Shown: positions 18,467 to 27,919, counted from the stretch's first letter. The stretch is 48,195 nucleotides of DNA from Prochlorococcus sp. AG-409-I11 (GCA_003215725.1 QCJX01000009.1:1-48195), one strand, 5' to 3'. Notes: a model not told the origin generated them from the letters alone. Numbers and translations: made by a program.

Positions 18467-19822
18467 TTAAGCTGCATTAAGATGCTCATCAGCTAAAATT
18501 GCTAGATGATTTGACAAAGAATTAACTGTGAATGGATCTTTCGATTCGACCATAACTCTTAGCAATGGTTCTGTACCACTTTCTCGAATTAGAACTCTCC
18601 CTTCATCTCCCATTTCTTTCTTTGCCTTATGAATTGCTTTTTGGAAAGGCTGTGATTTTTGCCATGAGTTGTTTTTGTGTTGATTACTTATCTTTACGTT
18701 TATTAGTTTTTGTGGAAATGGTTTAAAGCTCTTATCAAGCCATTCAGTAAGGCTTAAATTAAGTTCATTACAAATGGTGGCAACTTGTACAGCTGATAGA
18801 AGCCCATCTCCACAAAGTCCATTTATAGAAGAAAGTATATGACCAGACTGTTCTCCTCCTAATCCTGCATCAAAAGAAACCATTGCTGCGTGAACATTTT
18901 GATCACCTACTGCTGTTCGCTCTAATATCCCACCCATTTGATTCCATGATTGTTCAAACCCTAAGTTTGACATTACGGTTGCAACCAATCTTTTATCCTT
19001 GAGTTGATTCTTTTCTGTTAGAACTGTTCCCCATAGGTAAAGCAAATGATCTCCATCTAAAACGCGCCCACATTTATCTACAGCAAGCATTCGATCTGCA
19101 TCTCCATCAAATGCGAAGCCCATTTCTGCGTTGTTAGTTAAAACTGCTTTTTTAAGCTGATCTAAATGCGTAGAACCACAATTAACATTTATTCTTTCTC
19201 CATCTGGATGCCCATTTATTACCGTAACACTTGCACCTAAAGCTTCAAATACCTTTGCACTGCAAGCAGTTGCAGAGCCCCAACATAAATCCAATACTAT
19301 TGGTAATCCTTTTAGATTGATATTGTTTGAAGAATCTAAAATACTTTCAACGTAGTGAACCATTAGTTCACTACGTTGGTGTGATTGACCAGAATTTGTC
19401 AATGCAGGACTAGCACTATTAAATAGATGGTTTTTTTTAAGACACTGTTCTATTTGATTTTGTTGTTTGGAAGAAATTTTGCAGCCATCTTCTCCAAAAA
19501 TTTTTATACCATTATCGGCTGGGGGATTATGACTCGCTGAAACCATTAAGCCACCAGAGGCCTTGAATTTTTTAATTAGAAAAGGAATTGCTGGGGTTGG
19601 GCATAATCCGATTATCCATACTTCTTTGCCAGCGGCAGTTAAACCAGCTTTTAAAGCTGATGTGATCATTTCACCACTAAGCCTTGAGTCCTGTCCGATA
19701 AGAACAGGACCTTCTTCAGCCAGGGTGCTACCACACCAATAACCAACTTGGCGGGCAAGAGCAGGAGTTATAAATCTTCCTGCTTCTCCTCTGATTCCGT
19801 CTGTACCAAAGATAGGACTCAT
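18467..19822 (-). CDS. glmM: Phosphoglucosamine mutase
   Basis: Interconverts glucosamine-6- and -1-phosphate, feeding UDP-GlcNAc to peptidoglycan and lipopolysaccharide. At 451 residues it is the family length. The phosphoserine loop SASHNPPADNGIK has its catalytic Ser at 97, the metal loop is DGDADRM near residue 240, and the sugar-binding GEQSGH and C-terminal RESGTEPLLRVMVE are present. An alternative phosphomannomutase/phosphoglucomutase reading is less likely because of the GTDGIRG start and the SASHNP context. Monocistronic. Confidence 0.96.
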   Translation of the reverse strand: MSPIFGTDGIRGEAGRFITPALARQVGYWCGSTLAEEGPVLIGQDSRLSGEMITSALKAGLTAAGKEVWIIGLCPTPAIPFLIKKFKASGGLMVSASHNPPADNGIKIFGEDGCKISSKQQNQIEQCLKKNHLFNSASPALTNSGQSHQRSELMVHYVESILDSSNNINLKGLPIVLDLCWGSATACSAKVFEALGASVTVINGHPDGERINVNCGSTHLDQLKKAVLTNNAEMGFAFDGDADRMLAVDKCGRVLDGDHLLYLWGTVLTEKNQLKDKRLVATVMSNLGFEQSWNQMGGILERTAVGDQNVHAAMVSFDAGLGGEQSGHILSSINGLCGDGLLSAVQVATICNELNLSLTEWLDKSFKPFPQKLINVKISNQHKNNSWQKSQPFQKAIHKAKKEMGDEGRVLIRESGTEPLLRVMVESKDPFTVNSLSNHLAILADEHLNAA

Positions 19823-20142
19823 ATGGTTAGAAAGAAGAGTGCCAAAAGGATTAATTGCCTTGTTGGCCTTTAAAAGTGTTTGAAAAAATTAAATAAGTTG
19901 AGATAATAGCTTATTGAGAAGGGATTGATTAAAAAAATCTCATATTATTATTTATTTCAAATCTTTCAAAAAGAATCGCACTCGTATCTGAGGCGGTCAC
20001 TTATATAAAGTGATCTACTTTGTATTGCAATATTTTTCGTTAAAAGATATTGCGTGGATGATGCAAGTAATTCTTTAAATATATTAATGAAGAAAATAGA
20101 AAAAACCCATTAATATTGAATACGTATTTGCGGGAGATTTTG
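19823..20142. other. Divergent intergenic region glmM / slt
   Basis: About 320 nt with no credible ORF. Contains a TCACTT-ATATA-AAGTGA inverted repeat (19997-20013), which also supplies a TATATAA element, and the GGGAG ribosome-binding site of slt at about 20132-20136. Otherwise plain AT-rich spacer. Confidence 0.5.
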
Positions 20143-22200
20143 ATGCCTTCTACGGAAGATAAATTAATACCTTTTCGAGGACTGCTTATTCTTTTAGGCA
20201 CTGCTACTTTTACAGTTGGAACTATTTTAAGTGGAAGATTTTTATTGATCCCAGTTAAAGAGAAGCTCAATCCGAATATTTCTCAAGAAAAGTTATGGAA
20301 GATTTATAGATGGTCGGCAGACCCCTATCAGAGAAGAGAAGCTTCACTTTTATTGGTTTCCAAATCTCCGAACTCTTTATCTCGTCGTGAAAGATTATTA
20401 AAAGGACAGGGTTGGGGCAATGATTCCTTGTCTGCAGTTGCTCTTAAGCTTCAAGCTGAAAATTATTATAAATTAGGAAAATCTATTAATGCTAGAGATA
20501 TTTGGGTAAAACTTTTAGATCGATTTCCAGTTGAGTCTGTTTCTGCAGATGCCTTTTATAGGCTTGGTATGGAAATGCCAGATTTAAGGAAGGATTTATT
20601 AGAGCTGCACCCTGCTCATCCAGCTGCATTAGCCAGTGCATTGGAACTTGAAAAACAAGGTAATAATAGGCATCAAGGAGCTATCCACTTAGCTAAATGG
20701 GGTGAAAGATGGCCAGGTGCTGAAGTATTAATTAGAAATGCTTGCTTAAACCCTCAAACTAAAATTAATTATTCTGATAGTCAATTTCTTTCGAAATCAT
20801 TAGCTCGCCTTGGTGATTGGAAGAATGCTATGAGCTGTACTTACTCAAAACCTTTATTGCCTGAAACAACCATCGCAATAGCTCTAACATTATTAGAGGG
20901 TAACTTTGAACAAAGGGAGAGAGGGAAGCTCTTGTTGAAACAACTATCTGAAAGTAAGTTAAATAAGTTAAAGATTAATGAGCGCAAAAATATTAATAAT
21001 ATTTTAATTCAAAACTTTCCTGAAGAGTTTATTTCCTTAAATAAACCTTTTTCTTCTGTTATTAGAAAATCTGCTTTTAAGGATGTAAAAAGAAATATAC
21101 CATTAGAAATTTTTGGTCGAAATAGTTTTTTAAAGCTCTTGCAAAATAATCCAAGCATTTTGCAACTTCATTGGAAGTTGACAAGAAATGCATTACTTCA
21201 AAATAAATGGCAAGAAGCAATATCCCTTTTAAATGTTATTCCTCCAGAGCAGTTACCTGAACCTATTGCTGCTCGACAAATATTTTGGATGGGATTGGTT
21301 GAATTCAAACTAGGGAATACTATTAAAGCTCAGCATATATGGGAAAATTTAGTAGAAGATTACTCTCCTAATTACTACACATGGCGAGCAAGTCAACGTC
21401 TTGGCTTATATGATTGGCCATCCTTAAACAAAAACTTCTCTCAAACTTCATTACTTTCCAAGAAAGCTTGGACTCCTTTATCTAGTAAGAATAAATTAGT
21501 AAATCAACTTTGGAGGCTTGGTTTAGAAAAAGAGGCTTGGGAAACTTGGAGAAATAAAACAATTACTCCTCATCAAGACAATCAAAATCTTATGGAAAAA
21601 TTAGTAGAAGGAAGGTTAAGAATGGGAGTTGGTGATTATTGGATGGGACTATTTAAAGTAAGAGAAGTAAGCCGACTTTTTGTAGGAGATGCATGTTTAT
21701 TGCGGAAACAAATTTTTCTTAACCAATATCCACTGCGTTTCTCAATGGAAATCGAAAAAGCCAGTAAAGAGACTGGTGTAAGACAAGAGTTAATTTATGC
21801 AATCGCAAACCAAGAGTCTCGCTTTTCGCCAAATGTTAAATCTAGTGCTGGTGCTATAGGCTTGATGCAGTTAATGCCAGCTACTGCATTAGAAATGAAG
21901 AGAGATGAAGTTATTACAAACACGTCCTTATTAGATCCAGGTCAAAATAGTCTTTTAGGAGCTAGATATTTAAATCATCTTTTAACTAAATGGAACAATA
22001 ACCCTTTCCTTACTGTTGCTAGCTATAACGCTGGGCCCATGGCTGTGTCAGAATGGATAACTACAGAGATAGAGAAGGATCCAGAACTTTGGGTTGAGAA
22101 AATTCCATATCCAGAAACGCGTTTTTATACAAAGAAAGTATTAGGTAATTTATATAGTTATTTAAATTATCAAAAGGAATTTTGTGTTTCTAAAGTTTGA
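20143..22200 (+). CDS. slt: Soluble/lipid-side lytic murein transglycosylase (Slt70-like)
   Basis: Cleaves peptidoglycan glycan strands to 1,6-anhydroMurNAc products in wall turnover. N-terminal hydrophobic segment (residues about 9-36) acts as a signal or anchor. It is followed by a long superhelical region with TPR-like WQEAI / GEPIAARQIFWMG repeats. The C-terminal SLT domain (about residues 555-675) has catalytic Glu in ANQESRFSP, then AGAIGLMQLMPATA and SYNAGP. Start set at ATG 20143, which has GGGAG six nt upstream, not at the TTG nine codons earlier. 685 residues, full length. Confidence 0.93.
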   Translation: MPSTEDKLIPFRGLLILLGTATFTVGTILSGRFLLIPVKEKLNPNISQEKLWKIYRWSADPYQRREASLLLVSKSPNSLSRRERLLKGQGWGNDSLSAVALKLQAENYYKLGKSINARDIWVKLLDRFPVESVSADAFYRLGMEMPDLRKDLLELHPAHPAALASALELEKQGNNRHQGAIHLAKWGERWPGAEVLIRNACLNPQTKINYSDSQFLSKSLARLGDWKNAMSCTYSKPLLPETTIAIALTLLEGNFEQRERGKLLLKQLSESKLNKLKINERKNINNILIQNFPEEFISLNKPFSSVIRKSAFKDVKRNIPLEIFGRNSFLKLLQNNPSILQLHWKLTRNALLQNKWQEAISLLNVIPPEQLPEPIAARQIFWMGLVEFKLGNTIKAQHIWENLVEDYSPNYYTWRASQRLGLYDWPSLNKNFSQTSLLSKKAWTPLSSKNKLVNQLWRLGLEKEAWETWRNKTITPHQDNQNLMEKLVEGRLRMGVGDYWMGLFKVREVSRLFVGDACLLRKQIFLNQYPLRFSMEIEKASKETGVRQELIYAIANQESRFSPNVKSSAGAIGLMQLMPATALEMKRDEVITNTSLLDPGQNSLLGARYLNHLLTKWNNNPFLTVASYNAGPMAVSEWITTEIEKDPELWVEKIPYPETRFYTKKVLGNLYSYLNYQKEFCVSKV

Positions 22201-22336
22201 TGTGTTTTCTTAGGAGGGTTAATAATAAAACTTTCTATTTTAATCTGTCTTTACAGGAACTTACTTAAGAAGTTTTTAAGCCTTTGGTCGCTTACCTCTG
22301 TAAGAATAAAGAAACGTTCAGAAGGCCATTTTACGG

Positions 22337-22903
22337 ATGAGTCAAAGCTCTGATCAAAATTTTTTAGCAGGTTCTCAAAAATTATTCTTGATTATTGCCG
22401 CATTTGTGCTATCAGCTTTTCTTCTCCTCTTTAAAGGTGGATTCAATTCAAGCACCCCTCTAGATTTATTAGCGCGTCGTTCTCTTGAACCAGATATTGC
22501 ATTGGTTAATGGTAGGCCAACTGTATATGAGTTTTATGCTGACTGGTGTGAGGCATGCAAAGAGATGGCACCATCAATGCTTTCTCTTGATGAAAAATAC
22601 GTGAATCAAGTTGACATTGTACTGTTAAACGTAGACAATTCTCGTTGGAAAGAGTTGATAGATAATTACAATATTAATGGTATACCTAAATTAATATTTT
22701 TTGACGAGAAAGGTAAATTCTATGCTGAGCTTGTAGGTGTGAGAAATCAGAATGAATTGGAAGAGATTTTCGAGTCTTTTATTAAAAATAAGCCCTTTAG
22801 GGATGAGAGAAAGTTAACAGGTAATGATCTTGAAAAACTTCAAAGCTCGTTAATGAATGATAAAAATTATCATTCTAAAGCTATTGCTCCAAGAAGTCAT
22901 TAA
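22337..22903 (+). CDS. txlA: Membrane-anchored thioredoxin-like protein TxlA
   Basis: A 188-residue protein with an N-terminal TM (about residues 15-33) and a thioredoxin fold. The active site WCEAC (70-74) contains a CXXC pair, so the protein should be redox-active. The cis-proline region reads NGIPKLIFF. Cyanobacterial TxlA/HCF164-type proteins reduce lumenal or periplasmic targets and were linked to photosynthetic-complex assembly (family knowledge). Convergent with thyX, with an 8-nt gap. Confidence 0.9.
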   Translation: MSQSSDQNFLAGSQKLFLIIAAFVLSAFLLLFKGGFNSSTPLDLLARRSLEPDIALVNGRPTVYEFYADWCEACKEMAPSMLSLDEKYVNQVDIVLLNVDNSRWKELIDNYNINGIPKLIFFDEKGKFYAELVGVRNQNELEEIFESFIKNKPFRDERKLTGNDLEKLQSSLMNDKNYHSKAIAPRSH

Positions 22904-22911
22904 TGGTTTTC

Positions 22912-23544
22912 TTACCAATCAAGAGCCTTTGCCACGATTGGGAATTGTGCACAAAATATTTGTTTACATTGATCGGCAATTAACATATGTTCTTTTTGAG
23001 TGCCATGGCCTGAGCGAAGATTTATATAGTGTATCCAAGACCTGCAGGAACCTGACATGTAAATCCTTGTTGGAGTAGCTAAAGGCAGTACAAATCTTGC
23101 ACACTCTTTTGCAATACCTGCTTCAAGCATTTCTTCATATAAATTTTTGGAGTCTTCAAATAAATTGCTTATTTTTGTTTGAAATTTGTTTTTTAGCTCA
23201 ATAGGTAAGTTGGATATTGAATTTTGCCTATTCTTTTCATCTTGACGCCTTAATTCTGGAATTGGAATACTTCCTAGTTGAGTGCTATCAGCATATCTTT
23301 GAGAAAACTCTTGAAAGGTAAAAGATCTGTGTCTTAATATTTGGGCAGCTATACCTCTATTAGATTCAATTTGTAATGTCATATAGGCTTGTTCAAAAAC
23401 GCTCCAGTGTTCATTAGTTATGCAGTATTTAAGTAATTTACTGAATTCTTGGTTCCCTTGATTCTTAGGATTACTAACCCTGGCAATATAAGCCATGGTT
23501 TTTTCTGCGTCTGGAGTTACTGTTACTAATTGAACGTTGCTCAT
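22912..23544 (-). CDS. thyX: FAD-dependent thymidylate synthase
   Basis: Makes dTMP from dUMP using methylenetetrahydrofolate and FADH2. The diagnostic ThyX motif RHRX7S is present as R71-H-R73 to S81 (RHRSFTFQEFS). The 210-residue length is normal. It starts 2 nt after the dcd stop, so it is in the same operon. No thyA-type gene is visible in the window. Confidence 0.96.
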   Translation of the reverse strand: MSNVQLVTVTPDAEKTMAYIARVSNPKNQGNQEFSKLLKYCITNEHWSVFEQAYMTLQIESNRGIAAQILRHRSFTFQEFSQRYADSTQLGSIPIPELRRQDEKNRQNSISNLPIELKNKFQTKISNLFEDSKNLYEEMLEAGIAKECARFVLPLATPTRIYMSGSCRSWIHYINLRSGHGTQKEHMLIADQCKQIFCAQFPIVAKALDW

Positions 23545-23546
23545 GA

Positions 23547-24140
23547 TTAAACCTTTGCAAGAGTAACTTTTTCTGGTTGATGTTGATATTTACCTTTGCG
23601 ATCTTTGTAAGTGGTTTCACATGGATCTCCTTCAAAAAACAAAAGTTGACATATTCCTTCATTTGCATATATCCGGCAGTCTGCTCCCGAACTATTGCTG
23701 AACTCCAAAGTGAGATGACCTTCCCAACTTGCTTCTGCTGGAGTTGTGTTGACGATAATTCCAAGGCGAGCATAAGTACTTTTGCCAAGACAAATAACAG
23801 TAATATTTGGTGGAACTTTCATCTTTTCTAAAGCCACTCCTAGTCCATAAGAATGAGCAGGAAGAATGAAATAGTCTCCATCTTGATCTTTATGCAAAGG
23901 AGTTGACTCCAAGTTCTCAGGATTGAATCTTTTGGGATTCATTACTGTTCCTGGAACATGTCGAAAAATAAGAAACTCATTGGATGAAAGCCTTAGGTCG
24001 TACCCGTATGAAGAACATCCAAAACTTAATACTGGATTTTCTTGCGAGTCGGGTTCTAAATGGCGTATTAGGCCTGCTTGAAAAGGTTCAAGCATCCCTT
24101 CGTTTGCTTGTTGAGTAATCCAGCGATCGTTTTTAAGCAT
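23547..24140 (-). CDS. dcd: dCTP deaminase
   Basis: Deaminates dCTP to dUTP, supplying the dUMP used by ThyX next to it. The 197-residue trimeric-type protein has the conserved GKSTYARLGIIVNTTPAEASWEGHLTLE block (given in parts here: GKSTYARLG, then NTTPAEASWEGH), ending in a nucleotide-closing C-terminal segment. Whether it is the monofunctional or the bifunctional dCTP deaminase-dUTPase cannot be settled by eye. Its start overlaps the cobO-like gene's stop by 1 nt. Confidence 0.93.
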   Translation of the reverse strand: MLKNDRWITQQANEGMLEPFQAGLIRHLEPDSQENPVLSFGCSSYGYDLRLSSNEFLIFRHVPGTVMNPKRFNPENLESTPLHKDQDGDYFILPAHSYGLGVALEKMKVPPNITVICLGKSTYARLGIIVNTTPAEASWEGHLTLEFSNSSGADCRIYANEGICQLLFFEGDPCETTYKDRKGKYQHQPEKVTLAKV

Positions 24141-24754
24141 TAGTTGCCACAGCGTAATTCGGTTACTTGATCTGCCATTTCAATAATTCGAGAAGGGATG
24201 TACGGCCCAGTAAGAATGACATCCATTCTTTTGGGGCGTTTATCAAGGGTAGTAATTAAATCTTCTTCTTTAATGAATCCAAGAGCAACTGCTAGGCCAA
24301 CTTCATCGAGGACTACTTGATCAAGATCATTATGAAGAATAAATTCTTTGCATAGTTTCCAAAGTGATGAAACGGCTTCAATAGCATTTTTGAGATTTGG
24401 GTCTTTAATACTTTCTTCTACTGGCCTGGTTAGATAACAAGGTATCGCTGGTCGGTACCATTGGAGACTTCCACAAAGATTAACTGCATTCTCGGTACCT
24501 TGATCAACCCCTCCCTTTAATAATTGAGCTATTAATACTTTGCTGCCTAATCCTGCTGATCGAAGAGCTTGACTGAGTACAACGGAGAAGCTCCCTCTAT
24601 ATGTAGCTGTATGCACTTGCAGTTGTCCTTCGGGAATAACTAAGTGCAGTGAAGGTCGCTCATTGGGAGCGGATTCAAGAGTATGTAAACGGGAAAAGCT
24701 CTTTAGTGAGCTCTGATTTATGGAGCCATGGCTTGAGCTCAAGGTTGAAGTCAT
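24140..24754 (-). CDS. CobO/BtuR-family ATP:cobalamin adenosyltransferase-like protein with degenerate Walker A
   Basis: The 204-residue protein has the fold landmarks of CobO/BtuR, which adenosylates cob(I)alamin: VVLDEVGLAVALGF (Walker B-like), RPKRMDVILTG and DQVTELRC near the end. Where the family has V-x-T-G-N-G-K-G-K-T-T, this protein reads VHTATYRGSFS (residues 47-57), so the P-loop lysine and glycines are gone. Its ATPase or adenosyltransferase function is therefore doubtful. The start is the ATG at 24754; the frame is open to a TTG at 24775. It heads an operon with dcd and thyX, hinting at nucleotide metabolism (inference). Confidence 0.8.
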   Translation of the reverse strand: MTSTLSSSHGSINQSSLKSFSRLHTLESAPNERPSLHLVIPEGQLQVHTATYRGSFSVVLSQALRSAGLGSKVLIAQLLKGGVDQGTENAVNLCGSLQWYRPAIPCYLTRPVEESIKDPNLKNAIEAVSSLWKLCKEFILHNDLDQVVLDEVGLAVALGFIKEEDLITTLDKRPKRMDVILTGPYIPSRIIEMADQVTELRCGN

Positions 24755-24825
24755 GTAATTCTCAAAACCTTTCAATCAGTCTTTTGATAAATCTAGCGGC
24801 CAGATTCAGTTGCACAACATAATTG

Positions 24826-24841
24826 ACACTATAGATAGTGT
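24826..24841. promoter_or_regulatory. Palindrome in the cobO-like / rph divergent promoter region
   Basis: ACACTAT-AG-ATAGTGT is perfectly symmetric. It overlaps a consensus -35-like TTGACA (24823-24828) on the + strand, 49 nt before the rph ATG. The good -35, the dyad and the divergent position suggest an operator; the regulator is unknown. Confidence 0.4.
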
Positions 24842-24889
24842 TTAAATGATTTTGTACTTAATAGTGCTTGTTAGCTTCTGGAGTTATTA

Positions 24890-25627
24890 ATGGTTTCACC
24901 TTCTTCGAAGAAACGTGTTGATGGAAGGCTCCCTAACGTCTTGAGACCTTTTCATGCTCAATGGGATCCAATGAGGTTTTCTCTAAGCTCCTTGATTCTT
25001 TATATGGGGGACACTGCTGTTCTATGTAGTGTTTCCATTGAAGAAAGCGTTCCCAAATGGTTGAAAGGACAAGGGAAAGGTTGGTTAAGTGCTGAATATC
25101 GTTTATTGCCTGGATCAACTCCTCAACGTCAATCTCGAGAATTATTGAAATTATCTGGCCGTACTCAAGAGATACAGAGGCTCATTGGAAGAAGTCTTAG
25201 GGCTTCTTTAGATATGGGTTTGCTAGGAGAAAGAACTTTATTAATTGATTGTGATGTGATTCAGGCTGATGCAGGTACCAGGACAGCAGCTATTAATGGA
25301 TCTTGGATGGTGCTTCAAAAAGGGTTGCAAAATTTGTTATTGGACGGAGTGATTAATGAAAATCCACTCACAAGACAAGTAGCCGCAGTATCTGTTGGAT
25401 TGGTTGATGGAATGCCTTTGTTAGATCTTAATTATCAAGAAGATTCAAGAGCAGACGTAGATTTGAATGTTGTTCTCGATCAAAATTTTAATTTCCTTGA
25501 AATTCAGGGAACAGCAGAAAAAAAGTCTTTTTCAAGGCAGCAGTTTTATCAATTGCTTGACTTGGCAGAGCAAGGAATTAAGACTCTTCATTCCAATCAA
25601 TTGTTAGTACTAGACCAGAAAGACTAA
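24890..25627 (+). CDS. rph: Ribonuclease PH
   Basis: Phosphorolytic 3' exonuclease that trims tRNA 3' ends. The 245-residue hexamer-type subunit shows the start KKRVDGRLPNVLRPF, the phosphate/catalytic GKGWLSAEYRLLPGST, SGRTQEIQRLIGRSLRA and ADAGTRTAAINGS. Divergent from the cobO-like operon and 69 nt ahead of ntcA on the same strand. No anomaly. Confidence 0.96.
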   Translation: MVSPSSKKRVDGRLPNVLRPFHAQWDPMRFSLSSLILYMGDTAVLCSVSIEESVPKWLKGQGKGWLSAEYRLLPGSTPQRQSRELLKLSGRTQEIQRLIGRSLRASLDMGLLGERTLLIDCDVIQADAGTRTAAINGSWMVLQKGLQNLLLDGVINENPLTRQVAAVSVGLVDGMPLLDLNYQEDSRADVDLNVVLDQNFNFLEIQGTAEKKSFSRQQFYQLLDLAEQGIKTLHSNQLLVLDQKD

Positions 25628-25696
25628 AAAAAGTCATTATTGCTACAGGCGTTTTAGGATCATCTCCTTAGCGTCCTCAAATTCGCTTATGCCGCC

Positions 25697-26431
25697 ATGG
25701 CCGCCGTAACTCGCGGCTTTAGCCGCTCAAATTCCAAACCTTATGGTCAAACGGCCGTAAAAAGGGTTAATGAGCAAGTGCCTGTAAATCAGACACTGCT
25801 TGATGTAATGAAATCGCTTGATGGATCATCCACAGAGCTTGTTGAGCGATCAAAAACTATTTTTTTTCCAGGCGATCCTGCTGAAAGGGTTTATTTGATC
25901 CGTCGTGGTGCTGTTCGTTTATCAAGAGTATATGAATCAGGAGAAGAGATAACAGTTTCCTTGTTAAGAGAAAATAGTCTTTTTGGAGTACTTTCTCTTC
26001 TTACAGGTAATCGATCTGATCGCTTCTATCACGCTGTTGCATTTACCAAAGTAGATATGGTTACGGCACCAGCGAAGTCTGTCAGGAATGCAATTGAGGC
26101 TGATTCGAATATCGGGTTACTTCTTTTGCAGGGGTTATCAAGTCGAATTTTGCAAACTGAGACCATGATCGAGACTTTGACACATAGAGATATGTCATCT
26201 CGGCTAGTGAGTTTTCTGCTTGTTCTGTGTAGAGATTTTGGAGTAGCAGGAAACCAAGGGATCACAATCGACTTACGTCTTTCTCATCAGTCGATTGCCG
26301 AAGCGATAGGCTCTACTCGTGTAACGATTACTCGCTTATTAGGTGATTTGCGAAATGCAGGCCTTTTGCAGATCGATCGTAAGAAAATAACGATCTTTGA
26401 TCCAATAGCCCTTGCTAAAAAGTTTAACTGA
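25697..26431 (+). CDS. ntcA: Global nitrogen regulator NtcA (CRP/FNR family)
   Basis: 2-oxoglutarate-responsive activator of nitrogen-assimilation genes, binding GTA-N8-TAC sites. 244 residues: a cyclic-nucleotide-like effector domain (about 45-150, with [14 protein letters not shown]), a dimer helix, and a C-terminal helix-turn-helix with [19 protein letters not shown] near residues 195-213. The N-terminal 20 residues ([20 protein letters not shown]) are unusual in being locally GC-rich in an AT-rich gene. I see no clear GTA-N8-TAC site within the 69-nt upstream gap, so autoregulation is not shown here. Probable target: amt1 at 40.4 kb. Confidence 0.96.
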   Translation: MAAVTRGFSRSNSKPYGQTAVKRVNEQVPVNQTLLDVMKSLDGSSTELVERSKTIFFPGDPAERVYLIRRGAVRLSRVYESGEEITVSLLRENSLFGVLSLLTGNRSDRFYHAVAFTKVDMVTAPAKSVRNAIEADSNIGLLLLQGLSSRILQTETMIETLTHRDMSSRLVSFLLVLCRDFGVAGNQGITIDLRLSHQSIAEAIGSTRVTITRLLGDLRNAGLLQIDRKKITIFDPIALAKKFN

Positions 26432-26497
26432 ATTATGCTTTTCTCTTTCGTCTCGTCAAAAGGGGAAAGACATTACTTCCTTTAATTTCCTTTATCA

Positions 26498-27469
26498 GTG
26501 TCTGGTTGGCTTCTAATTATTTCTTTATTGATTCTTGGTGGTATCCTTGCCACATTGGGAGATCGGCTTGGAACTAAAGTTGGGAAGGCAAGATTAAGCG
26601 TTTTTAATTTAAGGCCAAGAAGAACAGCTGTTCTAATTACTGTATTAACAGGCAGTTTAATTAGTACTTTGTCTCTTGGTCTGATGTTGTTAGTTAGTAG
26701 ACAATTAAGAGTGGGTTTATTTGAGTTAGATGATCTTCAATCAAAACTTAAAATAAGTAGAATGGCTATTGCTCCTCTTCAAAGAGAAAGAAAACTTTTA
26801 GAAGCACGAATTAGTAAAGGTGAAGATGAACTTAAGCAGTTAGAGAAGAATCTAATCGCATTGAGAAGAGGTGATGTTGTTATCAGCAGTGGTCAGCCAC
26901 TAGTGACAGCAACATTTAGAATAACTGCATCTAATCAAGCCTCGAAAGTTATAGAAAGGCTGCTACAAAAAGCAAATCTTTATGCATTTCAAAGAGCAAG
27001 GCCCGGTGAAAGGCCTAATAGAAGAATGATTCTTGTTCCAAGACAAGATATAGAGAGGTTAAAGGAAATTATCAAAGAAAAAGGAACATGGGTAGTAAAC
27101 ATACGATCAGCTGCTAATGTTTTACGAGGTGAAAGTTTTGTTTATGCATTTCCGGAAGTTAGTAAAAATAAAACTATAACTTTAAAAGGTGAATCTATAG
27201 CAAGAATAATGGTGAAAACTAATGAAATGCAAGCCGAAAGTATTTTAAAAAAAATACAACTTCTTCTAGCTTCAACTCTTGGAGAAGTTAAAAGAAGAGG
27301 CTCTCTAACTACTGAACTTGAAATAAATACAAATGCTATTAACAAGTTAGTTAGACAACTGTTAGAGGTAGATAATGGAAATATTGAATTAGAAGCAATC
27401 GCTTTAAGAAATAGTGATACAGCTGATAAGGTCTCAGTCTCTCTAAGAATAAGAGATGACTACCTTTAG
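26498..27469 (+). CDS. DUF3084 membrane/coiled-coil protein
   Basis: A 323-residue cyanobacterial DUF3084 protein. Two N-terminal TM helices (about 3-19 and 45-67) flank GDRLGTKVGKARLSVFNLRPRRTAV. They are followed by a coiled coil (about 77-123) and an alpha/beta C-terminal region. The start is GTG. Function unknown; in other cyanobacteria a member is annotated as a membrane-associated protein with no assigned reaction. Only 18 nt before the RNase H-like gene, suggesting an operon. Confidence 0.85.
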   Translation: MSGWLLIISLLILGGILATLGDRLGTKVGKARLSVFNLRPRRTAVLITVLTGSLISTLSLGLMLLVSRQLRVGLFELDDLQSKLKISRMAIAPLQRERKLLEARISKGEDELKQLEKNLIALRRGDVVISSGQPLVTATFRITASNQASKVIERLLQKANLYAFQRARPGERPNRRMILVPRQDIERLKEIIKEKGTWVVNIRSAANVLRGESFVYAFPEVSKNKTITLKGESIARIMVKTNEMQAESILKKIQLLLASTLGEVKRRGSLTTELEINTNAINKLVRQLLEVDNGNIELEAIALRNSDTADKVSVSLRIRDDYL

Positions 27470-27487
27470 TAATTTTCGAGCAGATTT

Positions 27488-27919
27488 ATGACCTTAATAG
27501 TTTCAATAGACCCTGGTAAAAATAAGTGTGGAATGGTTTTGGTTGATTTGGATACTTGCTTGGTTTTAGATGGTAGAGTAGTAAAAAAAATAGAAGTTGT
27601 TGATCTAATTACTTCATGGAAGGATAAGCATTTTGTTGATAGATTTTTTTTAGGGAATGGAACAACTAGTAATTATTGGCACTCGCTTTTACAAAAAAAA
27701 GGATTAGGACCTATCTTTTTAGTTGAAGAAAAAGGAACCACTATGCGTGCTCGTTTTCGCTATTGGGAATTGTGGCCACCTGTTTGGTATTTACGCTTTA
27801 TTCCTAACTCTTTAATTTTGCCTCCTCAGCCTTTAGATGCTGTTGCTGCTTTAATTTTGTTAGAAGATCATTTAAATAAAAAATTTAACTGGGTTGGGAC
27901 TGGAGATTTTAAAATTTAG
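27488..27919 (+). CDS. RNase H-fold nuclease, RuvC/YqgF-like resolvase domain
   Basis: A 143-residue cytosolic protein with the layout of RNase H-like nucleases: D in SIDPGKNKCG (residue 7), a mid-protein E in VEEKGT (about 79-80) and D in PPQPLDAVAAL (about 118). These would be a metal-binding catalytic set. Its closest look is the RuvX/YqgF or RuvC superfamily, but it lacks enough to name it as either. Tail-to-tail overlap of 11 nt with the DUF3146 gene. Role in DNA or rRNA processing is inference. Confidence 0.8.
   Translation: MTLIVSIDPGKNKCGMVLVDLDTCLVLDGRVVKKIEVVDLITSWKDKHFVDRFFLGNGTTSNYWHSLLQKKGLGPIFLVEEKGTTMRARFRYWELWPPVWYLRFIPNSLILPPQPLDAVAALILLEDHLNKKFNWVGTGDFKI

Noticed and set aside
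23474-23788. 104-codon minus ORF out of frame over the dcd/thyX junction
   Set aside because: Overlaps the ends of two well-supported genes in another frame.
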